From: Myxococcota bacterium
GTDB taxonomy: Bacteria; Myxococcota_A; UBA9160; UBA6930
Direction of reading: 5' to 3'
DNA length: 48,540 nucleotides
Assembly: GCA_030065975.1 (NCBI GenBank)
Contig: JASJCN010000022.1
Location: forward strand, 1 to 48,540
A model generated the notes under the pieces. It searched no databases. It had not been told where the DNA came from and worked only from the letters and a program-made list of their open reading frames with translations. A program made the position numbers and the translations under genes. The first letter of the stretch is position 1; each line of letters begins with the position of its first letter. Positions 26,703 to 35,314 of the stretch are shown here, one piece after another.

Positions 26703-28307
26703 ATGAACCGGCTGGATCTCGACGACACCGGCGAACGACTGCTCGGCCGCTGCCTGCGACGGCAGGCCGAGGCGATCCCCGATGCCGACTTCCTGCTCGC
26801 GGACGACGAGCGCTGGTCCTATGCCCGCGTGAACGAGCTCGCCAACGCGGCGGCGGCCGGCTTCACCGAGCTCGACGTCGAGCCCGGTGACACGGTGGCG
26901 TTCCTGATGGAGACCTGTCCGGACTGGGTCTGGACCACGCTCGGGCTGAACAAGCTCGGCGCCATCTGGGTGCCGATCAACACCGACTACAAGGGGACCT
27001 GGCTCCTCGACGCTCTCGTGGACAGCCGCGCCCGGGTGCTCGTCGTGGACGCTGCGCTGATCCCGCGACTCGCCGAGCTGGGCGCCCTCCCCTTCGAGCA
27101 CCTGGTGATCCGCGGCACGCCCGAAGGGGAGCCGGGGGCGCCCGCGATCTCGATCGAGGAGCTGGTCGCCGAGCCCGGCCCCGAGCCCGACGACGCGGCG
27201 CTCCACTACGGACAGACGGCCGCGATCCTCTGGACCTCGGGGACGACCGGTCGCTCCAAGGGCGTGATGCAGAGCCACAACGTCTGGATCCGCGCCGCCA
27301 TCGACGGGGGCGAGACCTCGGGCCTGCGTGAGGGCGACGTCCTCTACAACTGCCTGCCCATGTACCAGTCGGCCGCCTGGGTCGCGAACGTGTACCGGGC
27401 GCTGGTCTTCGGCGTGCCCTGCGCAATCGACCCCCGCTTCTCGGCGAGCGACTTCTGGGACCGCACGCGCCACTACGGCGCCACCATGGTCTTCACCCTG
27501 GGCGCCATGCACATGTTCCTCTGGAACGCCCCGGAGCGTGACGACGACGCCGACAACCCGGTCCGAGTGGCGAGCATGATCCCGATGCCCGCCGACCTGA
27601 TCCCGCGCTTCAAGCAGCGCTTCGGCATCGAGGACATCCCCCAGGGCTACGGCCAGAGCGAGGTGATGTCCCTGGTGACGCGCTACCCGGGCAAGGAGTA
27701 CGCGCCGAACTCCCTGGGCGAGCCGGCGGACGGAATCGAGGTGCGCATCCTCGACGACGAGGACGTCGAGGTGGGCGTGGACGAGGTCGGCGAGTTCTGC
27801 GTCCGGCCGCTCGTCCCCTTCGCCATCTTCAACGGCTACTTCCACGACGAGGCCGCGACGGTGCGCGCGTGGCGGAACCTCTGGTACCACACCGGCGACC
27901 TCGGCCGCCGCGACGAGAACGGCGAGCTCTTCTTCGTCGACCGCAAGCAGGACTTCATCCGCTTCAAGGGCCGCAACATCTCGTCCTTCGCGGTCGAGCA
28001 TGCCTTCGGCTCCCATCCCGCCGTGGCTCAGTGCGCCGCCCACGGTGTCGTCGCCGAAGAGCTCGAATCCGAGGCCGAGCTCAAGGTCTGCGCCGTGCTC
28101 AAGCCCGGCGAGAGCGCGACGCCCGAGGAGCTGGCGCGTTTCGTCAACGACAACGCCCCCTACTTCTTCGTGCCCCGCTACATCGAGCTGCTCGACGCCC
28201 TGCCCCAGACCCCGACGGGGCGCGTGCAGAAGTTCAAGCTGCGCGAGCGAGGCGTGACGCCCCAGACCTGGGACGGGCGAGCGGCCGGGTTCGAGGTGCG
28301 GCGCTAG
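26703..28307 (+). CDS. Acyl-CoA synthetase (AMP-forming, ANL superfamily)
   Basis: AAILWTSGTTGRSKGVMQSHNVW, YGQSEVMSLV, WYHTGDLGRRDENGELFFVDRKQDFIRFKGRNISS. Confidence 0.92.
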   Translation: MNRLDLDDTGERLLGRCLRRQAEAIPDADFLLADDERWSYARVNELANAAAAGFTELDVEPGDTVAFLMETCPDWVWTTLGLNKLGAIWVPINTDYKGTWLLDALVDSRARVLVVDAALIPRLAELGALPFEHLVIRGTPEGEPGAPAISIEELVAEPGPEPDDAALHYGQTAAILWTSGTTGRSKGVMQSHNVWIRAAIDGGETSGLREGDVLYNCLPMYQSAAWVANVYRALVFGVPCAIDPRFSASDFWDRTRHYGATMVFTLGAMHMFLWNAPERDDDADNPVRVASMIPMPADLIPRFKQRFGIEDIPQGYGQSEVMSLVTRYPGKEYAPNSLGEPADGIEVRILDDEDVEVGVDEVGEFCVRPLVPFAIFNGYFHDEAATVRAWRNLWYHTGDLGRRDENGELFFVDRKQDFIRFKGRNISSFAVEHAFGSHPAVAQCAAHGVVAEELESEAELKVCAVLKPGESATPEELARFVNDNAPYFFVPRYIELLDALPQTPTGRVQKFKLRERGVTPQTWDGRAAGFEVRR

Positions 28308-28315
28308 GCCCGAGC

Positions 28316-28822
28316 TCAGCGGCGCCGACGCCGGACGACGGCCAGGGCCGCGACGCCCAGCACCAGCCCCAACGCGGGCTCCGGCGCCACCAGCACCTGA
28401 CCGCGGATCTCACCGCCGGTGAACGTGGTGCTGTGGATGTTGATGTACCAGAGGCCCGCCAGCAGGTCGGCGGCCTGGCCGGCGCTCAGGGTGGAGCTGC
28501 CGTCGAAGGTTCCCGAGGTGTTGCCGACGACCGAGATGCCCAACGCGACGCCGGCGTTCACGCCGGGCGCCGCCGGACCGTGGAAGTGGGCGACCAGGAA
28601 GTCCGAGCCGAGGCCCGAGTAGGAGCCGCTCCAGGTCAGCTCGTTCGTCTGGTCGTCGAAGGTGAGCGAGGCGCTTCCGGTCGCGGAAGAGCCGGTCCCC
28701 GCACCTCCATTGGCCTGGGCCCCGTCGATGGAGGCGGCCAGGGAGATGACCAGGCCCGATGCCGGACCCGACGCGAACAGGAAGACGACGGACAGGATCA
28801 GGGCACGAACCAGAAGCGTCAT
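28316..28822 (-). CDS. CHRD domain protein with PEP-CTERM-like C-terminus
   Basis: VAHFHGPAAPGVNAGVALGIS...AADLLAGLWYINIHSTTFTGGEIRGQVLVAPEPALGLVLGVAALAVVRRRRR. Confidence 0.85.
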   Translation of the reverse strand: MTLLVRALILSVVFLFASGPASGLVISLAASIDGAQANGGAGTGSSATGSASLTFDDQTNELTWSGSYSGLGSDFLVAHFHGPAAPGVNAGVALGISVVGNTSGTFDGSSTLSAGQAADLLAGLWYINIHSTTFTGGEIRGQVLVAPEPALGLVLGVAALAVVRRRRR

Positions 28823-28920
28823 ATGGGGCGTTCTCCTCCCCCGGTCCCATTCTGCCCCGCGCCCGGAGCTCGGGTCAACGAAGATCGGTAGACGAAGTGG
28901 CGCCCTCCGGGGATCGGGTC

Positions 28921-29664
28921 CTAGTCGACGACCGAGGCATCCCCGATGTGGCGGGCCACCAGTGCCCAGAAGGCCACCTTGCCGGCGCCGTGGCTCACCA
29001 GGTCGGCCTGGGCGAAGCGGGCCGCTTCGTCGGAGATGGGTCTGGCGTCGCGGGCCTTCATGTGGACCTCGGCGACGCGCTCCATGTGCACGAAGCTGCC
29101 GACGGCCTCCTCGACGTTGGGGCCGACGGTGAGGAGACCGTGGTTGCGGAGGATGATGGCGCGGGTGTCGCCCAGGGCCTGGGCGATGCGGCGGCCACCC
29201 TCGGTGCTCTGCACCTGCACCTCCTCGTCGTCGAAGATCGCATGGTCCTCGAAGAAGATGCACGACTCCTGGCTGATCGGGAGGATCGGGCGCACCTCGG
29301 CCGAGAAGGGCGTGCCCCAGCCCGTGTGCACGTGGGTCGCGCTCACGGCGTCCGGGCGGGCCATCAGGATCGGGTGGTGGATGTAGTAGGCGGCCCTGTT
29401 GATCACGCCCTCTCCCTCGGCCAGCTTGCCGTCCGCGTCCACGAGGACGAGATCGGCCACCGTCGCCGCGTGGTAGGAGACGCCGTAGCGCAGCATCCAG
29501 AAGCAGTCCGTGCGCTCGGGATCGCGCGCGGAGATGTGCCCGTCGCCGAGATCGCCCCAGCGTTGAGCGGCGAGGATCCGGTAGCCGAGAGCGACGGCGC
29601 GCTTGCGCTTCGCGCGCAGCTCCTCGGTCGTGGCGTCTTCGGAGCGGATCGCGGCGCTGGCCAT
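28921..29664 (-). CDS. Class II aldolase/adducin family protein
   Basis: GDGHISARDPERTDCFWML...SATHVHTGWGTPFSAE...AIILRNHGLLTVGPNVEEAV. Confidence 0.88.
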   Translation of the reverse strand: MASAAIRSEDATTEELRAKRKRAVALGYRILAAQRWGDLGDGHISARDPERTDCFWMLRYGVSYHAATVADLVLVDADGKLAEGEGVINRAAYYIHHPILMARPDAVSATHVHTGWGTPFSAEVRPILPISQESCIFFEDHAIFDDEEVQVQSTEGGRRIAQALGDTRAIILRNHGLLTVGPNVEEAVGSFVHMERVAEVHMKARDARPISDEAARFAQADLVSHGAGKVAFWALVARHIGDASVVD

Positions 29665-29708
29665 GGGGCATCCTCCTCGGGGGATCGCGCCGAGTGTAGG
29701 CCCTCCTG

Positions 29709-30227
29709 CTAGTGGAGGGTGCCCGTGAAGACGATCACCCCGTCGCAGAAGCCCGAGGTGCCCACCCGGCCGACGCTGGCCTCGAGGACCGTGCCCTTGG
29801 GCAGCACCAGCTCGTAGGGGAAGCTGTAGTTGAGCGAGATCTGGTTCGCGCCGCCCCAGCTGTGATCGATCACGATGTGACCGTTGCTGCCGGGGTGGAT
29901 CGCTTCGGCGCCGCTCTTGCGCTCGTAGGGCCAGCGTACCGTGGCGCTGCAGTTGTGGAGATTGGGGTCCGTGTCGATCGAGCCCGGCGCCACGGTGATC
30001 GTCTGGAGGATCACGTCCACCGGGAAGCTCACCGGGACCGCGCCGGTATTGCTGGTGGCGTAGACCTCGCGGATCACCACCTGCTTGGGCAGCACGTCGT
30101 CGGCCGGATCGGCCGCGGCGGGTACGACCAGCAGGGTCGGCAGGATCGGAGTCAGCATCAACGCCATCCCCAGCCGGTGAAGCAGGTTCCCGAGGGCGGC
30201 GCGGAAGGATCGGATCGAGAGGGTCAT
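29709..30227 (-). CDS. Secreted hypothetical protein
   Basis: Signal peptide HRLGMALMLTPILPTLLVVPAAADP followed by beta-rich sequence. Confidence 0.55.
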   Translation of the reverse strand: MTLSIRSFRAALGNLLHRLGMALMLTPILPTLLVVPAAADPADDVLPKQVVIREVYATSNTGAVPVSFPVDVILQTITVAPGSIDTDPNLHNCSATVRWPYERKSGAEAIHPGSNGHIVIDHSWGGANQISLNYSFPYELVLPKGTVLEASVGRVGTSGFCDGVIVFTGTLH

Positions 30228-30381
30228 CGGGTTCTCCAGACGCCCGGGTCCGGGTCGTCGTCAGGGTTTCCCCCGTGGCGTTCGATCCCCGGGAACGACG
30301 TTCCGCCCGGAGGCGCCCGGTGGTGTGAGACCTCTCACACCCGGCCTCAAGCGGCCGCGCGGGCGACCCGATCCGGAGCCC

Positions 30382-30732
30382 ATGCACCGCACCACGGTCG
30401 TCCACGGGGCCATCCTGGCCACGCTCCTGGCCTTCGGGCCGGCGGGCGCCCTGGCCGGCCCGCAGTGCGAGGCCCCGGCCTCGGGCGGCGGAGGCGGGGC
30501 CGTCTCGCTGGTGGTGCTGGCGTCGCCGGAGAAGGTCCACACCCTGGCCCGCGAGCTGCCCGCGGTGCCCGTCCTGCGGCGCGGCCCGGCGACGGTGGTG
30601 TTCGCCGACGGCCGCGTCGTGACCTCCGACGTCGAGGCGGCGGGGCGTCACCTGAACGCCCTCGGCTGGGCGGGGCGGCGGATCGAGGTGATGGCCTCGT
30701 TCCCCTCGCGGCCCGCCTGGCGACCCGGCTGA
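30382..30732 (+). CDS. Small secreted hypothetical protein
   Basis: MHRTTVVHGAILATLLAFGPAGALAGPQC signal peptide; ORF track 30325..30732; hairpin downstream. Confidence 0.4.
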   Translation: MHRTTVVHGAILATLLAFGPAGALAGPQCEAPASGGGGGAVSLVVLASPEKVHTLARELPAVPVLRRGPATVVFADGRVVTSDVEAAGRHLNALGWAGRRIEVMASFPSRPAWRPG

Positions 30733-30742
30733 GGCTAGGAGC

Positions 30743-30760
30743 GCGGGTCGGTCGACCCGC
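30743..30760 (+). terminator. Possible hairpin terminator (no clear U-tract)
   Basis: GCGGGTC-GGTC-GACCCGC 11 nt after the stop of the small secreted ORF. Confidence 0.35.
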
Positions 30761-30863
30761 ACCCGGGGCTGCTGCCACCTGGCGTCAGCGCGCAGGCGAG
30801 TCGTTCCCCCACCGATGGATGGCTTCGACTAGCTTTCCTCTGACAGGAGGGAGGAGCGAAGCC

Positions 30864-31286
30864 ATGGCCATCGAGTCACGCAACGGACGCTGCCTGTGCG
30901 GAGCCGTCGAGCTCACCGCGTCCCAGATCGAGCCCCACATCCACGCTTGCCACTGCAGCATGTGCCGGCGCTGGTCCGGCGGCCCCGCGCTCGCCGTGAC
31001 CGTCGGGAGCCTCGAGATCCGGGGCGAGGAGAACGTGTCCGTCTACGACTCGTCGCCGTGGGCCGAGCGCGCGTTCTGCAAGCTCTGCGGCACCAACCTC
31101 TTCTACCGCATCAAGGAGACCGGCATGACCGTCCTGTGGAGCGGCACCCTCGACTCCGCCGACGGGCTCGAGCTCGCCGGCGAGATCTACGTGGACGAGA
31201 AGCCGGGCTTCTACGACCTCGCGGGCGACCATCCGCGCCAGACCGGCGAGGAGTTCCTGAAGTCGGTGGGGCTCAGCCCGGAGTGA
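30864..31286 (+). CDS. GFA (glutathione-dependent formaldehyde-activating enzyme-like) zinc protein
   Basis: GRCLCGAVELTA...HACHCSMCRRWSGGPALAVTVG...FCKLCGTNLFYR. Confidence 0.9.
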   Translation: MAIESRNGRCLCGAVELTASQIEPHIHACHCSMCRRWSGGPALAVTVGSLEIRGEENVSVYDSSPWAERAFCKLCGTNLFYRIKETGMTVLWSGTLDSADGLELAGEIYVDEKPGFYDLAGDHPRQTGEEFLKSVGLSPE

Positions 31287-32637
31287 CCGCCCCGCCCTCT
31301 CGCGAACGGAGCTCGGCGCGCACGGCCGCGTGCCGCTCGCGGGTGATCGGGAAGCCGACCAGGAAGCCGGCCCCGATGCTCATGAGCAGCGCCGGGATCG
31401 CGCCGTAGACGAACATCAGGCGCGCCTGGATCTCGGCCGGGATGACCTCCTGGGAGGGGTCGTAGCCGAGCCACGCCGGAAGCGTGGTGCCGAGCAGCAC
31501 ACCGAGCGCGAGCGCGAGCTTGGTCACCATTCCCCACACGGCGAAGTAGAGCCCGGACCGCTGCTCCCCCGACGCGAGCGTGTCCACGTCGATCACGTCG
31601 GCGGCGATCGAGTTCGAGAGGAAGAGGATCGACGCGAAGCTCGAGCCGCGGATCGCCACCAGCGCGATCAGCGTGGTCAGATCGCCGCTGCGCAGGAAGA
31701 CGAGGGGCAGGCTCAGCACGGCGATCCACAGCGCGGCGGCCGCGAGCGCCCGGTGCTTCCCCGTCGATTGCGAGATCCGCAGCCAGACGGGGACGGCCGC
31801 GAGGGTCGCCAGGTTCTCGATCAGGAGCATCAAGGGGAAGCGCGACTCGTCGCCCATCACGTCGGCGAGCACGAGACGGTGCAGGGTGCCCTGGATCGCG
31901 ACGCCTCCCACGAAGAAGATCACCGCCCCGATCATGCGGCGGAACGCGGGGTTCTCGGCCACCAGGCGCAGCCCGGAGACGAAGGTCCGCGGCGCGTGGG
32001 CGTAGCCCTCGGGGCGGCCCTCGCCCACGCCGAAGACGGCCCCGCCCACCAGCAGCGGGAGCAGTACGACGACCGCGATCGCCATGCCGCGGAGCTGATC
32101 CGACGCATCGCTCACACCCCGCGCGCCGAGCCAGACGAGCACGGCGAGGAGGGCGACCTGGCCAGCGGCGGAGAGGCCCTCGCGAATGCCGGTGATGCGG
32201 GAGCGCTCGTCGTAGTCCGGCGAGAGCTCGGCCCCCCAGGCCTTGTGCGGCAGGTCGATCATGGTGAAGCCCAGGTACAAGAGCGCCGACCACACGAGCA
32301 GGTAGGTCTGGCTCGCGGACTCGCCCGGGACGAACACCTGCCAGAGCGACACCACGAAGAGTGGGGTGCCGAGCACGATCCAGGGCCTGCGACGGCCACC
32401 GGGAAGCCGGAGCCGATCGCTGAGCGTCCCGATCAGCGGGTCGGTGACGAGATCCAGCAGGCGCGAGGCGGCGATCGCCACGCCCACGGCCGCCAGCGGC
32501 ACGCCCAGGTCGTCGGCGTAGAAGGCCGGCACGAAGAGCGCGAGCGGAAGGGCCGCCACGGAGCTAAGCAACGAGGGGAGCGCATACAGGACGATGCGAC
32601 CCGAGCGAAGGGGCGCGGACACCTCAGGATCCGCCAT
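31273..32637 (-). CDS. MFS transporter, GPH/MelB-like
   Basis: SRLLDLVTDPLIGTLSDRLRLPGGRRRPWIVLGTPLFVVSLWQVF; multiple TM segments; 3' end overlaps the convergent GFA gene by 14 nt. Confidence 0.85.
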   Translation of the reverse strand: MADPEVSAPLRSGRIVLYALPSLLSSVAALPLALFVPAFYADDLGVPLAAVGVAIAASRLLDLVTDPLIGTLSDRLRLPGGRRRPWIVLGTPLFVVSLWQVFVPGESASQTYLLVWSALLYLGFTMIDLPHKAWGAELSPDYDERSRITGIREGLSAAGQVALLAVLVWLGARGVSDASDQLRGMAIAVVVLLPLLVGGAVFGVGEGRPEGYAHAPRTFVSGLRLVAENPAFRRMIGAVIFFVGGVAIQGTLHRLVLADVMGDESRFPLMLLIENLATLAAVPVWLRISQSTGKHRALAAAALWIAVLSLPLVFLRSGDLTTLIALVAIRGSSFASILFLSNSIAADVIDVDTLASGEQRSGLYFAVWGMVTKLALALGVLLGTTLPAWLGYDPSQEVIPAEIQARLMFVYGAIPALLMSIGAGFLVGFPITRERHAAVRAELRSREGGAVTPG

Positions 32638-32749
32638 CGATGGCCCGGAGGCGTCCCGCATCGCTTCTGGGTAGCGCAGGGCCGCCCCTCGCCAAGGGGC
32701 CCCGGAACGTGCGACCCTTCGAAGCCCAGCCCGAGAGACGAGGATCACC

Positions 32750-33466
32750 ATGAGCAGCCAGAGTGCGGCCCCGGCGGCGCTGAGCGGACTGACGCCCATC
32801 GGCGACCGGATCCGCGAGCGCATCGAGAAGGCGGGCGCCCGTTTCCACGCCAACGACAACATCGAGGCCTTCATCGAGGAAGGCGAGCTCGACCTCCTCC
32901 AGGAGGAGGTTGCCGAAAAGATGACCGAGGTCCTGCGGGCCCTGGTGATCGACACCGAGAGCGACCACAACACCCAGGACACCGCGCGCCGCGTGGCCAA
33001 GATGTACCTGAAGGAGGTGTTCGGGGGGCGCTACGCCGCGGAGCCTCCGGTGACGGAGTTCCCCAACGTGGCGCGGCTCAACGAGCTGATGATCGTCGGC
33101 CCGGTGACCGTGCGCAGTGCCTGTTCTCATCACTTCTGTCCCATCATCGGTCGGATCTGGATCGGCGTGATGCCCAACGAGCACTCGGCGCTGATCGGGC
33201 TCTCCAAGTACGCGCGGCTGGTGGAGTGGGTGATGACGCGGCCCCAGATCCAGGAGGAGGCCATCGCCCAGGTGGCGGAGCTCCTCCAGGACAAGATGCA
33301 GCCGGACGGTCTCGCCATCGTGATGGAGGCCGACCACTACTGCATGCAGTGGCGCGGCGTGAAGGACATGGACTCGAAGATGACCAACAGCATCATGCGC
33401 GGATCCTTCCTCAAGGATCCGAACCTCCGCCGCGAGCTCCTCTCACTCCTGAACCGGAAGGGCTGA
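32750..33466 (+). CDS. folE: GTP cyclohydrolase I
   Basis: VRSACSHHFCPIIGRIWIGVMPNEHSALIGLSKYARLVEWVMTRPQIQEEAIAQVAELLQDKMQPDGLAIVMEADHYCMQWRG. Confidence 0.93.
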   Translation: MSSQSAAPAALSGLTPIGDRIRERIEKAGARFHANDNIEAFIEEGELDLLQEEVAEKMTEVLRALVIDTESDHNTQDTARRVAKMYLKEVFGGRYAAEPPVTEFPNVARLNELMIVGPVTVRSACSHHFCPIIGRIWIGVMPNEHSALIGLSKYARLVEWVMTRPQIQEEAIAQVAELLQDKMQPDGLAIVMEADHYCMQWRGVKDMDSKMTNSIMRGSFLKDPNLRRELLSLLNRKG

Positions 33467-33469
33467 GCC

Positions 33470-33907
33470 ATGCTGGTCCGTCTCCTCTACGCGAGCCGCG
33501 CCGTCGGCGGCATCAACGAGCCGCTGGTGCACGACATTCTCGAGCGCTCCCGCACCCACAACCTCGAGCACGGCATCACCGGGGTGCTCTGCACCTACGA
33601 GAAGACCGGCACCTTCCTGCAGGTCCTCGAAGGGGGTCGCGAGGCGGTCAACCGTCTCTACACGAACCTGCTTCGCGACGAGCGGCACCGGGACGTGACG
33701 CTGCTCCACTACGGAGAGATCCAGGAGCGTCACTTCGCCGGTTGGCGGATGGGAAGCGTCGACCTGAACAAGGTCAACCTGAGCGTCATCCTGCGCTTCT
33801 CGGAGAGCGCGGAGCTCGACCCCTTCTCGATGGCCGGCGATGCGGCCCTCACGCTGCTCGACGAGCTGACCGGCGGCGCCGCGATCGTGAGCCGCGACGA
33901 GCGCTAG
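33470..33907 (+). CDS. BLUF domain (blue-light sensing, FAD) protein
   Basis: LVRLLYASRAVGGINEPLVHDILERSRTHNLEHGITGVLCTYEKTGTFLQVLEGGREAVNRLYTNLLRDERHRDVTLLHYGEIQERHFAGWRMG; conserved Y, N, Q, W. Confidence 0.92.
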   Translation: MLVRLLYASRAVGGINEPLVHDILERSRTHNLEHGITGVLCTYEKTGTFLQVLEGGREAVNRLYTNLLRDERHRDVTLLHYGEIQERHFAGWRMGSVDLNKVNLSVILRFSESAELDPFSMAGDAALTLLDELTGGAAIVSRDER

Positions 33908-33927
33908 ATCGCCCGGGTACCCGGGAC

Positions 33928-34608
33928 TCAGGCTCCGTAGCGGAACATCACCACCTCGCAGGGCTCGCAGCGAAACGCGTGAACGCGGGGCGGCTTGCGC
34001 AGCGACATGGTGCCGCGCAGGCCGCCGAAGGCACCCGCCGCGCCGACGGGCGCGCCGAGCCGCCGCCAATGAATGGCGGCCCGGAGCGGGAGATAGCCCT
34101 CGTCCATCGGCTTGGTGCAGCGTGGACACGCGGCGGTGCCCTCCGTCTCTTCGGGAAGCTCGAAGCGGGTGGTGAGCTGGGGGACTTGCGTGAGGCTTCG
34201 TGCGATCACTCGCGCCATCAGGCCGATCGCGAGCAGGATGCAGACGACCCCGGCGGCGATGGAGACGAGCAGGGATCGCGCCGCCTCGATGGTGGCGCGA
34301 GTCTCGCAGAGGCCGGGGCGGTCGGCGCGGCGTACCGCCTCGATCCGGTCGCCTGCGGCGAACTCGTCGATGGACGAAACGCCAAAGGGAGCCAGGCACA
34401 GCTCGCCATCCTCGAAGCGAAGCTCGATTCCCGTGGCGGCTTCGACGCTCACGATCTCGGCCTCCGCCATCTGCCCCGACGTCCAGTCCGCGAAGCAGTG
34501 ATAGGCGCGTTGTCCCGGGACCCAGAGCACCAGAACGACGGCGAGGCCGAGCAGGGTGGCGACGGCCCACACGACCCGCCGAAGGCGATCGTTGCGCCCG
34601 TCGTCCAT
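33928..34608 (-). CDS. Membrane protein with C-terminal zinc-ribbon-like CxxC motifs
   Basis: Two TM segments; CPRCTKPMDEGYLPLRAAIHWRR...FRCEPCEVVMFRYGA. Confidence 0.6.
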   Translation of the reverse strand: MDDGRNDRLRRVVWAVATLLGLAVVLVLWVPGQRAYHCFADWTSGQMAEAEIVSVEAATGIELRFEDGELCLAPFGVSSIDEFAAGDRIEAVRRADRPGLCETRATIEAARSLLVSIAAGVVCILLAIGLMARVIARSLTQVPQLTTRFELPEETEGTAACPRCTKPMDEGYLPLRAAIHWRRLGAPVGAAGAFGGLRGTMSLRKPPRVHAFRCEPCEVVMFRYGA

Positions 34609-34742
34609 TCCCCTCTCATCGTCTCGCCGAGCCGGCGACTGAGCCCCTCGGGGAGCCCGCTCAGGCCCGAGCCAGGGCTCCTCAGCGGTGTGGGCCGAGG
34701 AGCCGGCTCGAGTCGGGAGGACCGCTCGTCGGCGTCGGTCGT

Positions 34743-35228
34743 CTAGCCCTTGGGCAGGATCACCGTGTCGATCACGTGGATGACGCCGTTGCTGGTCTCG
34801 ATGTCGGTCTGGACCACCTTGGCCCCGTCGACGGTCACGCCATCGGAGGCGTCGATCGAGACCGACTGGCCCTGGACGGTCTTGGCGCTGTCGAGGCCCA
34901 CGACGTCGGAGGCCATCACCTTGCCCGGCACCACGTGGTAGGTGAGCACGGCGGTGAGCTTCTCCTTGTCGGCCAGGAGCGCATCGAGGTCGGCCTTCGG
35001 GATCTTGGCGAAGGCCTCGTCCGTGGGCGCGAAGACGGTGAAGGGCCCGTCGCCCTTCAGGGTGTCGACCAGCTCGGCCGCCTTCACGGCCGCGACGAGC
35101 GTGTCGAAGCTGCCCGCCGCGACGGCGGTATCGACGATGTCGGCCTTCTTGGCGTGTCCGTGGTCGTCGGCCAGGGCGGGGGCCGCGAGGCCGACGGTCA
35201 GGAAGGCGAGGAACAGGATCCGGATCAT
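34743..35228 (-). CDS. Secreted fasciclin (FAS1) domain protein
   Basis: [48 protein letters not shown]...[15 protein letters not shown]...[15 protein letters not shown]. Confidence 0.93.
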   Translation of the reverse strand: MIRILFLAFLTVGLAAPALADDHGHAKKADIVDTAVAAGSFDTLVAAVKAAELVDTLKGDGPFTVFAPTDEAFAKIPKADLDALLADKEKLTAVLTYHVVPGKVMASDVVGLDSAKTVQGQSVSIDASDGVTVDGAKVVQTDIETSNGVIHVIDTVILPKG

Positions 35229-35314
35229 TGAGTGGGTCTCCAGGGCGCGTGAACGGGGTTTCGAGCCCGGGTCCGGATCGGATGCGGAGGCGGTCGAAAA
35301 ACCGCGAGCCGGGA

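Noticed and set aside
31273-31286. 14-nt overlap of the convergent GFA and MFS genes
   Set aside because: Real but ordinary in compact genomes; no sign of special regulation.
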